Below are positions 7,916 to 15,433 of a DNA stretch of 19,015 nucleotides, one piece after another. Every line of letters begins with the position of its first letter. The stretch's first letter is position 1. The notes below the pieces were generated by a model. The model saw only the letters and a program-made list of their open reading frames with translations. It ran no database searches and had not been told where the DNA came from. Source of the DNA: Treponema sp. UBA1226 (lineage in GTDB: Bacteria > Spirochaetota > Spirochaetia > Treponematales > Treponemataceae); assembly GCA_002309195.1 (NCBI GenBank), contig DBWY01000012.1, positions 166,052-185,066 on the forward strand, read 5' to 3'. The position numbers and the translations under genes are program-made.

Positions 7916-8645
7916 GACAACCCGAACTTTTCATGCAGGACAATTTGACGGTCCGCTTGACTTATTATGGACTCTGATTCGCGAAAGCAAAGTAAATATA
8001 TATGACATTCCTATTTCACAGATAACTGAACAGTATCTTGATTATCTTGAAAGCATAAAGGAAACAGACTTACAGGACCTTTCGGAGTTTTACAGCTGGG
8101 CTGCCAAACTTGTCCTTATAAAAAGCAGGATGCTCCTTCCTGTTGAAATTGAATATGATGACGAAAACAGGGAAGATCCTAGGGCAGAACTTGTTGAACG
8201 TCTTATCGAATATCAGAAGTTTAAAAAACTTTCTGAGCTTATGGAGAAAAAAGAAGATGACGCTGAATGGAGTTTCGAAAGAAAGAAAATTCAGCGTGTG
8301 CTTCCTTTTGAAGATGAAGAATCTCAGTGGGAACGCGTAGATACATGGGAACTTTTGCAGCAGATGCAGAAGATTTTTAAGAACATGGTATCGCAGTATT
8401 CAAACGAAAAGATTCTTAATATGTATGAAGAAATTTCTGTAAACGAAAAAATTACCCTGATGAACGAATTTCTTGAAGATAAGGGTGAATGCATGTTTAC
8501 AGATTTGATTACACGCCGCGGAAATGAAATGGATGTAATCTGTGCTTTTATGGCAATTCTTGAAGCCGTAAAATTTAAGATGGCGTGCATATATCAGAGT
8601 AAATTATTTGGCGACATAAAAATCAGAAGATTTGAAGCCGCATAA
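7887..8645 (+). CDS. scpA: Segregation and condensation protein A (kleisin)
   Basis: Kleisin subunit that bridges the SMC heads and binds ScpB in the chromosome-organising SMC-ScpAB complex. The N-terminal signature HAGQFDGPLDLLWTLIRESK followed by VNIYDIPISQITEQYLDYL is diagnostic, then DLSEFYSWAAKLVLIKSRMLLP, an acidic middle linker (about residues 90-165), and a C-terminal winged-helix part (FMAILEAVKFKMACIYQSKLFGDIKI). I chose ATG 7887 (252 residues) because TGAGG lies 6 bases upstream; an in-frame ATG at 7875 has no ribosome site. It overlaps folK by 29 bases and precedes scpB by 26 bases, the usual scpA-scpB order. Confidence 0.96.
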   Translation: METQTQEAVKTTRTFHAGQFDGPLDLLWTLIRESKVNIYDIPISQITEQYLDYLESIKETDLQDLSEFYSWAAKLVLIKSRMLLPVEIEYDDENREDPRAELVERLIEYQKFKKLSELMEKKEDDAEWSFERKKIQRVLPFEDEESQWERVDTWELLQQMQKIFKNMVSQYSNEKILNMYEEISVNEKITLMNEFLEDKGECMFTDLITRRGNEMDVICAFMAILEAVKFKMACIYQSKLFGDIKIRRFEAA

Positions 8646-8671
8646 AAAATAAAAAATATAGTGGTAAAAAA

Positions 8672-9211
8672 ATGGATTTTGAAAAAGAGAGTGCATTAAT
8701 TGAAGCAATTTTATTTTTAGAGAGTGAACCTGTTGCAGAAAAAACACTTGCTGCAGTTTCGCTTTTATCAGAAGAAGTTGTTGCAAAATGTATTGATGTA
8801 TTAAAAGAAAAATATAAAAGCGAAGCTTCAGGTGTTGAGCTTGAGTTTATTACAGGTGGCTGGGCGCTTGTTCCTAAAAAAGATATCTGGGAAGTTTTAA
8901 AAGAAAAATACGGAAATAAAAACGAAGGAAAATTAAGCCGTTCTGCAATGGAAACTCTTTCAATCATTGCATACAGTCAGCCTATTACACGTGCAGAAAT
9001 AGAAGCAATCCGCGGAGTTTCTGCAGATAACATGATAAGGTTATTAATAGAAAGAAATCTTATACGTGAAGTCGGAAAAAAAGATATTCCCGGCAAACCG
9101 GTTCAGTTTGGAACTACAAAAGATTTCTTAAAGTTCTTCAGATTAAACAGTATTGCAGATCTCCCGAAACTCGATCAGGAAGAAGAGGAGAGATTCGAAC
9201 TTGCCCGCTAG
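8672..9211 (+). CDS. scpB: Segregation and condensation protein B
   Basis: Winged-helix partner of ScpA in the SMC condensin complex; dimerises and binds the ScpA middle region. The 179 residues show the expected start (ESALIEAILFLESEPVAEKTL), the YKSEASGVELEFITGGWALV strand segment, the conserved LSRSAMETLSIIAYSQPITRAEIEAIRGV block, and LIERNLIREVGKKDIPGKPVQFGTT with the characteristic PGKP turn. An acidic tail (LDQEEEERFELAR) follows. The upstream sequence has only GTGG as a weak ribosome site. The last 11 bases overlap the proposed start of rluB, whose ribosome site (AGGAG, 9186-9190) is inside this gene. Confidence 0.96.
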   Translation: MDFEKESALIEAILFLESEPVAEKTLAAVSLLSEEVVAKCIDVLKEKYKSEASGVELEFITGGWALVPKKDIWEVLKEKYGNKNEGKLSRSAMETLSIIAYSQPITRAEIEAIRGVSADNMIRLLIERNLIREVGKKDIPGKPVQFGTTKDFLKFFRLNSIADLPKLDQEEEERFELAR

Positions 9212-9926
9212 TGAACAGATCAGACTTCAGGCCTTTCTTGCTCATTGCGGTGTTGCAAGTCGTCGTGCTTCAGAAAAAATCATTCTTGACGGTCGTGTCG
9301 CTGTAAACGGTACGGTCGTTACAGAACTTGGAACAAAAGTTACTGAAAAAGATAAAGTTACCGTTGACGGAAATCCCGTAACTCCAGAAGAAAATAAAAG
9401 ATATGTACTTTTAAATAAACCTGCAGGCTTTGTCTGTTCATCAAAAGATGAAAGCGACAGAAAGTGTGCGGTGGATTTACTTAAAGACGATTACAAAGAA
9501 CGACTTTATAATGTAGGGCGCCTTGATATGTTTTCGGGCGGCCTTATAATTTTTACCAATGACGGTGATTTTGCAGCCCGCCTTTCGCACCCGTCAAGCG
9601 AACTAGAAAAAGAATATATAGTAGATACAAGTCTTCCTTTGCCGCGAGACCTTGCAGAAAAATTTATGAAAGGTGTTCGCGTTGACGGCGTTTTCTATAA
9701 GTGTAAGGCCGCCCGTGAAATGAACTCGCACAGAATGCAGGTAGTCCTCATTGAAGGCAAGAACCGTGAGATACGCCGCGTATTTGAATCGAATGGCGTT
9801 GCGATTAAACGCCTTACCCGTGTCAGAATCGGTAATGTCCAGATGAATGGTCTTGCGCCGGGTGAGCATCGTGATCTTACGGCAGAAGAAATAAAAGGTC
9901 TTTTAATACTGTGTAAAAACAGATAG
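9201..9926 (+). CDS. rluB: 23S rRNA pseudouridine synthase of the RluB/RsuA family
   Basis: Converts a uridine in rRNA to pseudouridine; by synteny with scpA-scpB the RluB (23S rRNA) type is likelier than RsuA. An S4 RNA-binding domain opens the protein (IRLQAFLAHCGVASRRASEK, GRVAVNGTVV), followed by the catalytic domain with NVGRLDMFSGGLIIFTNDG, whose Asp (about residue 109) is the catalytic nucleophile, and GKNREIRRVFESNGVAIKRL RVRIG near the end. The start is inferred: no ATG is available, and TTG 9201 lies 10 bases after AGGAG and just before the S4 domain (241 residues). A TTG at 9153 would add 16 very basic residues without a ribosome site. It overlaps scpB by 11 bases. Confidence 0.93.
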   Translation: MPASEQIRLQAFLAHCGVASRRASEKIILDGRVAVNGTVVTELGTKVTEKDKVTVDGNPVTPEENKRYVLLNKPAGFVCSSKDESDRKCAVDLLKDDYKERLYNVGRLDMFSGGLIIFTNDGDFAARLSHPSSELEKEYIVDTSLPLPRDLAEKFMKGVRVDGVFYKCKAAREMNSHRMQVVLIEGKNREIRRVFESNGVAIKRLTRVRIGNVQMNGLAPGEHRDLTAEEIKGLLILCKNR

Positions 9927-9934
9927 AATAAAGA

Positions 9935-9940
9935 TATAAT
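9935..9940 (+). promoter_or_regulatory. Consensus -10 element (TATAAT) upstream of cmk
   Basis: A perfect TATAAT lies 13 bases before the cmk ATG. At 17 bases upstream is only TGTAAA, a poor -35. A start about 7 bases downstream would fall inside the GGAGGT ribosome site (9945-9950), so either this promoter makes a near-leaderless transcript or the match is chance. Confidence 0.35.
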
Positions 9941-9953
9941 TTCTGGAGGTAAT

Positions 9954-10586
9954 ATGGTTATAGCTATCGACGGTCCTGCAGGAACCGGGAAAAGTACAAT
10001 TGCATCACTTATTGCAAAAAAACTTAACGTTACATATTTAAACAGCGGAAGTTTCTACCGCGCGCTTACACTGGCTGCGCTCGAAAATAATATCGATATA
10101 AAGAATCCTGAGGTTTTAATTGAATTCTGCAAAAAACAGCAGCTGGATTATGTAAATTCTCACTTAATCCTTAACGGAGTAGATGTAGAAAGCCGTCTTC
10201 ATGAAGACCAGGTCAGCGCAAACGCTTCTCCTGTTTCTTCTGTTCCGGAAGTTCGCCATATCGTAAATGCAAGACTTCATGAAATCGTAAAATCCCTGAG
10301 CATTGTATGTGAAGGCCGCGATATGACTACAGTCGTATTCCCTGACGCAGAATACAAATTTTATCTTGATGCATCGATAGATGTACAGGCAGAACGCCGC
10401 TTTAAGCAGGGGGTAAGCAACATGACCCTCGAAGAAATAAAACAGGCTATTATCAAGCGTGATGAAATGGATAAAAACAAGGTTGAAGGGTCTTTAAAAA
10501 TAGCACCTGATGCCGTTTATATCGATACATCGGACTTGACCATAGAAAAAGTTTGTGAGATAATCATAAGCAAAATTCACCAATAA
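9954..10586 (+). CDS. cmk: Cytidylate kinase
   Basis: Phosphorylates CMP and dCMP with ATP, recycling nucleotides for RNA and DNA synthesis; cytoplasmic. The P-loop IDGPAGTGKSTIA occupies residues about 5-17. Further family signatures are LNSGSFYRALTLAAL, NDGVDV-like LNGVDVESRLHEDQVSANAS, CEGRDMTTVVFPDAEYKFYLDAS, RRFKQG, and KRDEMDKN followed by IAPDAVYIDTSDLTIEKV. At 210 residues it is a little shorter than the usual 220-230. GGAGGT four bases... before ATG 9954 (9945-9950, spacing three) is a strong ribosome site. rpsA follows after 11 bases, the cmk-rpsA pairing found in many bacteria; nothing fuses the two frames here. Confidence 0.97.
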   Translation: MVIAIDGPAGTGKSTIASLIAKKLNVTYLNSGSFYRALTLAALENNIDIKNPEVLIEFCKKQQLDYVNSHLILNGVDVESRLHEDQVSANASPVSSVPEVRHIVNARLHEIVKSLSIVCEGRDMTTVVFPDAEYKFYLDASIDVQAERRFKQGVSNMTLEEIKQAIIKRDEMDKNKVEGSLKIAPDAVYIDTSDLTIEKVCEIIISKIHQ

Positions 10587-10597
10587 AAGGGTAAAAA

Positions 10598-12310
10598 ATG
10601 GAAAAGATGGAAGTGGAAAAGGAAGAAGCCCAGAACTCCAAGGGTAACATCCAGACACAATTAGAAGAATCTCTCAATAATCTTAAACCGCTCGAAGACG
10701 GCCAGCTTGTTGATGGAATCGTCGTTCAGATTTCAAGTGAATATGTATTCCTTGATATAGGTTATAAGTCAGAGGGAAAGATTCCCGTAGCGGAGTTCGC
10801 AGATAATCTGCCGAAAGTCGGGGAAACAGTAACTGTAGTTCTTCTTAGAAAAGATGGTAGAAACGGTCCTGAAGTTTCTAAAGCAAAAGCAGATGCAAAG
10901 CAGATGTGGAAAGACGTTCGCAAAGCATTTGATGAAAAGACTCCGATTGACGGTAAGATCGAAAAGATTGTCAAAGGCGGCTATGATGTAAATCTTGGCG
11001 GTGACATTCACGCATTCTTGCCTATCAGTCAGTCAGACAGCTCAAAGGTTGATAAACCTGACAGCCTGCTTGGACTTAAGGGCAAATTTTATATAGAACG
11101 CCTTTATTCAGACAATAAGGCAAATGTGGTTGTTAACCGCAGAAAGTATCTCGAAGAATCAATGAATGAAGCACGCAATAAATTCTTTGAAACTGTTCAG
11201 ATTGGTGACACAGTAAAAGGAACTGTAAAGAGCTTTACAAGTTTTGGTGCATTTATTGATCTCGGTGGTTTTGATGGACTCCTCCATATCAATGATATGA
11301 GCTGGGGACACGTAACTCGTCCAAAGGATTTTGTAAAGAAAGGTCAGGAAATTGAACTTAAAGTTATCCGTCTTGATGCAGCAGACAAGAGAATCAATCT
11401 TTCTCTTAAGCATTTCTCAGAAGATCCTTGGATGCACTTCGAAGAAAACTATCACGTTAACGATATCGTAAAAGGTAAGGTTACAAAACTTACAGACTTT
11501 GGTGCATTCATCGAACTCGAAGAAGGTATCGAAGGTCTTGCACATATTTCTGAGTTCTCATGGACAAAGAAAATCAACAAACCATCTGATATGGTAAAAA
11601 TCGGTGACGAACTTGAATGCATGATTTTAGGTTATGATATTCAGGCTGGACGCGTATCACTCGGACTTAAACAGGTAACTGCAAATCCTTGGGATACAAT
11701 CACAGAAAAATATCCTGTTGATAAAAAGATTCATGGTAAAGTCGTTAAACTTACAAACTCTGGTGCATTCATTGCACTCGAAGATGGAATCGATGGCTTC
11801 CTCCATGCAGATGATATTTCATGGACAAAGAAACTCAAGCATCCTGGAAACGAACTTACTGTAGGACAGGAAGTAGATGCAGTTGTAATCGAAAACGATC
11901 CTGAACAGCACAGAATTCGTCTTGGAATCAAGCAGCTTTCTGACAACCCATGGGCACAGTTTGCAAAAGATCACAAACCTGGTACAACTCTCGAAGGAGA
12001 AATCACTTCAATTACTGATTTCGGAATCTTCGTTCGCGTTGACGGAAATATCGAAGGTCTTGTAAACAAAGCAAATGTAAGCGATGATAAAGATGTTCCG
12101 TTTGCAGATGCAGTTGCAAAATACAAGGTAGGCGATAAAGTTAATGTCTATGTTGTAGAAGTAAACCAGGATAAAGAAAAAGTTGCATTCTCTATTAAAG
12201 AATTTAAGAAGAAGATGCAGCGTGATGAAATATCTCAGTATATGGAATCAAGCAACGGCGATGACGGTGCATACACTTTGGGAGATGCGCTTAACGCTCA
12301 GAAAAAGTAA
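10598..12310 (+). CDS. rpsA: 30S ribosomal protein S1 with six S1 domains
   Basis: Binds mRNA on the small ribosomal subunit and helps initiation, especially on messages with weak Shine-Dalgarno sequences. Of 570 residues, the first 33 or so are a charged leader; six S1-type OB domains follow at roughly 35-100, 115-185, 200-272, 286-358, 372-446 and 459-530. Domains 3-6 carry the typical GxVxxxxxFGAF(I/V) and EGLxH(I/A) motifs (KSFTSFGAFIDLGGFDGLLH; KLTDFGAFIELEEGIEGLAH). Domains 4 and 5 are most alike and share a SWTKK insertion after the H-(I/A) strand. The tail is acidic/polar. AAGGG lies about 7 bases before the ATG. It follows cmk by 11 bases, and an activator gene begins 9 bases after its stop. 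Confidence 0.97.
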   Translation: MEKMEVEKEEAQNSKGNIQTQLEESLNNLKPLEDGQLVDGIVVQISSEYVFLDIGYKSEGKIPVAEFADNLPKVGETVTVVLLRKDGRNGPEVSKAKADAKQMWKDVRKAFDEKTPIDGKIEKIVKGGYDVNLGGDIHAFLPISQSDSSKVDKPDSLLGLKGKFYIERLYSDNKANVVVNRRKYLEESMNEARNKFFETVQIGDTVKGTVKSFTSFGAFIDLGGFDGLLHINDMSWGHVTRPKDFVKKGQEIELKVIRLDAADKRINLSLKHFSEDPWMHFEENYHVNDIVKGKVTKLTDFGAFIELEEGIEGLAHISEFSWTKKINKPSDMVKIGDELECMILGYDIQAGRVSLGLKQVTANPWDTITEKYPVDKKIHGKVVKLTNSGAFIALEDGIDGFLHADDISWTKKLKHPGNELTVGQEVDAVVIENDPEQHRIRLGIKQLSDNPWAQFAKDHKPGTTLEGEITSITDFGIFVRVDGNIEGLVNKANVSDDKDVPFADAVAKYKVGDKVNVYVVEVNQDKEKVAFSIKEFKKKMQRDEISQYMESSNGDDGAYTLGDALNAQKK

Positions 12311-12317
12311 TTTACTT
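12305..12317 (+). repeat. Perfect 6-base inverted repeat over the rpsA stop codon
   Basis: AAGTAA-T-TTACTT includes the rpsA TAA stop (12308-12310) and ends two bases before the next ATG. One central base is too few for an RNA hairpin loop, so if it matters it would be as a protein site on DNA. It may also be chance. Confidence 0.4.
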
Positions 12318-12319
12318 CG

Positions 12320-13870
12320 ATGAATGATATTGATTTTATTACATCAGATAAACTTAAGGCACTGATTGATATCAGTGCCAGAATCAATTCAAGTTACGCT
12401 GATGTAGATGCATTGATGGTTTATATTCTTGAATCAGCAATGCAGCTTGTGGAATGCGAATCATCTTCTTTGTTACTCGTTAACGATGACGATGGTTCGC
12501 TTTCTTTTGCTGTAGCCCTTGGTCCAAAAGGCGAGGAAGCTAAAAACATTCCTGTTGATAAAAAAAGTATCGCAGGATGGGTTGTAGAGAATAACAAACC
12601 GATTCTACTTAACAACGTACCTGATGATCCTCGTTTTTATACGGATGTTCAGATTAAGACTGGATATGTAAGTCGTACTATGATTGCGCTTCCGATGTGT
12701 GTAGAAAACAAGTGCATCGGCGTAATTGAACTTATCAATAAATCAGAAAACAGAAAATTTGACGAAAACGATCTGCAGCTTCTGCAATTCTTAAGTATCC
12801 AGGCAGGAATTGCATATCAGAACGCAACTCGTTTTAAAACAGCAAAAGAAAAAATCCAGACACTTCAGTATTCAATTTCGCAGGGCGAAGGCTATCACTC
12901 ATTCATCGCAAAAAGTCCTGTCATACTTGATCTTCTTCATATCGTAGAAGAGGCTGCAAAAACAACTACATCTGTTTTGATTACCGGCGAAAGTGGTGTA
13001 GGTAAGGAACTTTTTGCTGAACAGCTTCATATCAAAAGCTCCAGAAAAGATAAGCCGTTTGTACGTGTAAACTGCGCCGCCCTTGCTCCATCACTTCTTG
13101 AAAGTGAACTTTTTGGTCATGTTAAAGGGGCGTTTACGGATGCATCAACTAACAGAAAGGGCCGTTTTGAAATGGCAGATGGCGGAACTCTCTTTCTTGA
13201 CGAAATCGGTGAACTCCCGGTTGAACTCCAGGCAAAGCTTCTTCGTGTAATTCAGGAAAAGAGTTTTGAACGTGTGGGTTCAAGTGAAACTATAAATGTT
13301 GATGTAAGAATTGTTGCTGCGACAAACAAGGATCTTGAACAGATGGTAAAGGAAGGAAAATTCAGAAACGACCTTTACTACAGACTTAATGTTGTTCCGC
13401 TTAGAATTCCGCCTTTGAGAAACAGAAAAGAAGATATAGAACCGCTTGCAATGTTCTTTTTAAATAAATTCAGCTCAGAGACAAAAAAGAAATTTGACAG
13501 TTTTGCAGAAGAGGCTCTTGAGGCTCTTTATAATTATTCCTGGCCGGGAAACATCCGCGAACTGGAAAATACGATTGAGAGAGCATGCGTTCTTGGAGAA
13601 CCGCCGTTCATCAAAAAGTCGGATCTTCGCCTTAATTTGGACGAAAATTATGCAGAAAATGAAAAAAACAATAGATTTTCTGGCACGATTTCTGATATAA
13701 TAGATAACAATGATTTATCGCTTAAAACGGCGGTAAATACCTTTAAAAAGGAATATGTTAAAAAAATTCTTGAAATGACTAATCATCATCAGACAAAGGC
13801 TGCAAGAATTCTTGATATTCAGCGAACATATCTTGCACGTCTTTTAAATGAATTAGAAATCCGAGAATAA
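12320..13870 (+). CDS. Sigma-54-dependent transcriptional activator (GAF, AAA+, Fis-type HTH)
   Basis: An enhancer-binding protein that would use ATP to open promoters held by sigma-54 RNA polymerase. Domains of the 516 residues: GAF sensor at about 20-170; AAA+ core at about 190-430 with Walker A GESGVGKE (223-230), the sigma-54 contact loop GAFTDA (270-275), Walker B GTLFLDEIGELP (289-300), RNDLYYRLNVVPLRIPPLRNR and WPGNIRELEN; Fis-like helix-turn-helix at about 489-512 (HHQTKAARILDIQRTYLARL). This is the NifA/FhlA-like layout with a GAF rather than a receiver domain, so it probably responds to a small molecule. The contact loop has Asp where the classical GAFTGA has Gly. There is no Shine-Dalgarno sequence before ATG 12320; with 9 bases to the rpsA stop, translation may rely on ribosomes ending rpsA. 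The target genes are unknown. Confidence 0.94.
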   Translation: MNDIDFITSDKLKALIDISARINSSYADVDALMVYILESAMQLVECESSSLLLVNDDDGSLSFAVALGPKGEEAKNIPVDKKSIAGWVVENNKPILLNNVPDDPRFYTDVQIKTGYVSRTMIALPMCVENKCIGVIELINKSENRKFDENDLQLLQFLSIQAGIAYQNATRFKTAKEKIQTLQYSISQGEGYHSFIAKSPVILDLLHIVEEAAKTTTSVLITGESGVGKELFAEQLHIKSSRKDKPFVRVNCAALAPSLLESELFGHVKGAFTDASTNRKGRFEMADGGTLFLDEIGELPVELQAKLLRVIQEKSFERVGSSETINVDVRIVAATNKDLEQMVKEGKFRNDLYYRLNVVPLRIPPLRNRKEDIEPLAMFFLNKFSSETKKKFDSFAEEALEALYNYSWPGNIRELENTIERACVLGEPPFIKKSDLRLNLDENYAENEKNNRFSGTISDIIDNNDLSLKTAVNTFKKEYVKKILEMTNHHQTKAARILDIQRTYLARLLNELEIRE

Positions 13871-13907
13871 AAATATGCATTTTAGCACAAACCTGGGAGC
13901 AGAAAAA

Positions 13908-14600
13908 ATGGCAAAAAAAGAAACAGAAAAAAAAGAGAAAAATGAATCTACTGCAGAAAAAGTAGGAAGCTTCATCTTAAAAAACAGAATAATCTTTTTA
14001 ACTGTAATCGTTGTTGTAGTACTTGGTGTCGTAGGATTTTCGGTTTACCTCAAGGCAGCAGAATCAAAGACAGCAAAGATTCTTGAAGAAATCGAAAAGA
14101 TTGAATTTAATTTAACAAAGGGAACTGCAGGCTTAGAAGAAAAAGATCTTCAGTCATATTATTCAAAAGCACTTGATGGTCTTTCAAAATATACAGATAA
14201 AGGCGGAATCGCTGGTGCACGTGCAGATTTACTTTCTGCAGAAATTCTTTTTAGAACTGCAAAATTCTCTGATGCAAAAGAAATGTATGTAAATGCAGCA
14301 AAAAAAGTTACGGGAACATACCTTGAACCTATCTGCTATTTTAATGCTGCTGTTGCATATGAAGAATTAAATGACGCAGACAATGCAATTGACTGCTACA
14401 AAAAAGCAGTAGAGAGCAAGGACTTTGGTGATCCTTCTCATGCACTTTTCTCAATTGCAAGAATCCTTCAGTCTAAGTCAGATTACATCGGTGCAAAAGA
14501 ATATTACGAAAAGACAATCGAAAAGGGTGAAAACGATGCTTTTGCAAGTGCTGCAAAAACTTGTATCATCCAGATGCAGATTGACGGTAAAGTTGAATAA
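13908..14600 (+). CDS. Membrane-anchored TPR protein (YfgM-like layout)
   Basis: Probably an envelope chaperone or scaffold; function not known. I start at ATG 13908 because GGGAG lies 8 bases upstream; an in-frame ATG at 13875 would add 11 residues without a ribosome site. The 230 residues begin with a very Lys/Glu-rich cytoplasmic tip (1-20), one transmembrane helix at about 27-47 (IIFLTVIVVVVLGVVGFSVYL), then a periplasmic helical domain with TPR repeats (AKFSDAKEMYVNAAKK; EPICYFNAAVAYEELNDADNAIDCYKKAV; SDYIGAKEYYEKTIEKG). The short cytoplasmic tip plus single helix plus TPR tail resembles YfgM/TPR_21 proteins, which act with the SecYEG-PpiD translocon in other bacteria; that link is by layout only. 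It lies 37 bases after the activator gene. Confidence 0.8.
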   Translation: MAKKETEKKEKNESTAEKVGSFILKNRIIFLTVIVVVVLGVVGFSVYLKAAESKTAKILEEIEKIEFNLTKGTAGLEEKDLQSYYSKALDGLSKYTDKGGIAGARADLLSAEILFRTAKFSDAKEMYVNAAKKVTGTYLEPICYFNAAVAYEELNDADNAIDCYKKAVESKDFGDPSHALFSIARILQSKSDYIGAKEYYEKTIEKGENDAFASAAKTCIIQMQIDGKVE

Positions 14601-14621
14601 ACTAAAATAACTTAATAAGTT
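14581..14621 (+). promoter_or_regulatory. Promoter with palindrome at the predicted start, upstream of a lipoprotein gene
   Basis: -35 TTGACG (14581-14586) and -10 TAAAAT (14603-14608) are 16 bases apart, each one base off consensus. Directly after the -10, the perfect inverted repeat AACTTA-A-TAAGTT (14609-14621) covers the expected start at about 14615, a usual place for a repressor operator. The promoter overlaps the 3' end of the TPR gene. Confidence 0.55.
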
Positions 14622-14640
14622 TTAAAATGTAAAGGGTGGC

Positions 14641-15411
14641 ATGAAACAAAGGGTTTTAAGTGGAATAATATTATCTTTTTTTTCGCTTTTAATTTCTTCC
14701 TGTGGACTTGACACCTTTTATTTTTTAAATGCACCCAGGGCAATTGTACACAGCGTTACATATGAAAATAGTGACCCTTTAATTAATTATCTGAGTTTTA
14801 ATACATACGAAAATCAATCACATCTTCCGTCTGACTTTTCTTTTGATGGAACGCTCATTTATTACAGAATCTATACAAATACAAATTCTATCGCAAGTTT
14901 GGATGCCGAGATTAATTCTGTAAACAATTCTTCTAACTATAATACTGCAGTAGAAAAGCTTATCTCAAAAAAATATCAGCCGCTGTATTATCTTTCTGGT
15001 GGAACAAAGAAACAGTTTGCCATTGATAGAAATAACTTTTCGCTTGGTTCTGTGAAAAATATTGAGATCCGCCTTTCTGATTATAATGGAATAAGCAGCG
15101 TGAGTCCCGAGGCATCTTATCTGGATCATATTTCTGTAAATGGAACTGTTGTAGGAACTCCTCTTCGTGAACATGGAAGCAAAAACAGCTTTAATTTCGG
15201 CTGGTGTAATTATGCGGGAAACACAGAGACATGCAAATGTCCTGCATCAGGTGATGATGATTTTGAAGACGGTACTGTTACAGACGGATGGTATTATATA
15301 AATCTTTATGCTTTTGCATATGGCCATGATACGACATTTAAAACATATTATTCAAATGTCCTTCATCTTGGCTGCTTAAAAGTTAAGTCACCCAGCGACA
15401 ATAACTGGTAG
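14641..15411 (+). CDS. Hypothetical lipoprotein
   Basis: Not recognised. The 256 residues start with MKQR and a hydrophobic stretch ending LLISSC, with Cys21 as the likely lipid-modified residue; spirochaete lipoboxes are often this loose. After cleavage the protein would be held to an envelope membrane. The mature part is polar, Asn/Ser/Tyr-rich and strand-like, as in surface or periplasmic beta proteins. Four further cysteines are clustered in the C-terminal third (189, 198, 200, 245; C-x8-C-x-C), enough for two disulfides. AAGGG before the ATG is the ribosome site. It has its own promoter and is the last gene of the long plus-strand run, ending head-to-tail against the permease gene with only ten bases between the stops. 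Confidence 0.75.
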   Translation: MKQRVLSGIILSFFSLLISSCGLDTFYFLNAPRAIVHSVTYENSDPLINYLSFNTYENQSHLPSDFSFDGTLIYYRIYTNTNSIASLDAEINSVNNSSNYNTAVEKLISKKYQPLYYLSGGTKKQFAIDRNNFSLGSVKNIEIRLSDYNGISSVSPEASYLDHISVNGTVVGTPLREHGSKNSFNFGWCNYAGNTETCKCPASGDDDFEDGTVTDGWYYINLYAFAYGHDTTFKTYYSNVLHLGCLKVKSPSDNNW

Positions 15412-15433
15412 TTATAAAAATCTAGCAGTTTTT
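15405..15433 (+). terminator. Weak candidate terminator between convergent genes
   Basis: CTGGTAG (15405-15411) can pair with CTAGCAG (15422-15428) with one internal G-G mismatch and a ten-base loop, followed by TTTTT (15429-15433). Both arms contain a stop codon: TAG of the lipoprotein gene and, on the minus strand, TAG of the permease. Confidence 0.4.

Noticed and set aside
9153..9200. Upstream TTG start for rluB
   Set aside because: It has no ribosome site, and the extra 16 basic residues lie outside the S4 domain; TTG 9201 follows AGGAG.
11202..12200. DNA-level repeats within rpsA
   Set aside because: Explained by the homologous S1 domains, not by a mobile or recent repeat.
13693..13701. 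TG-A-TATAAT extended -10-like sequence inside the activator gene
   Set aside because: No -35 at suitable spacing, and no gene start nearby that needs it.
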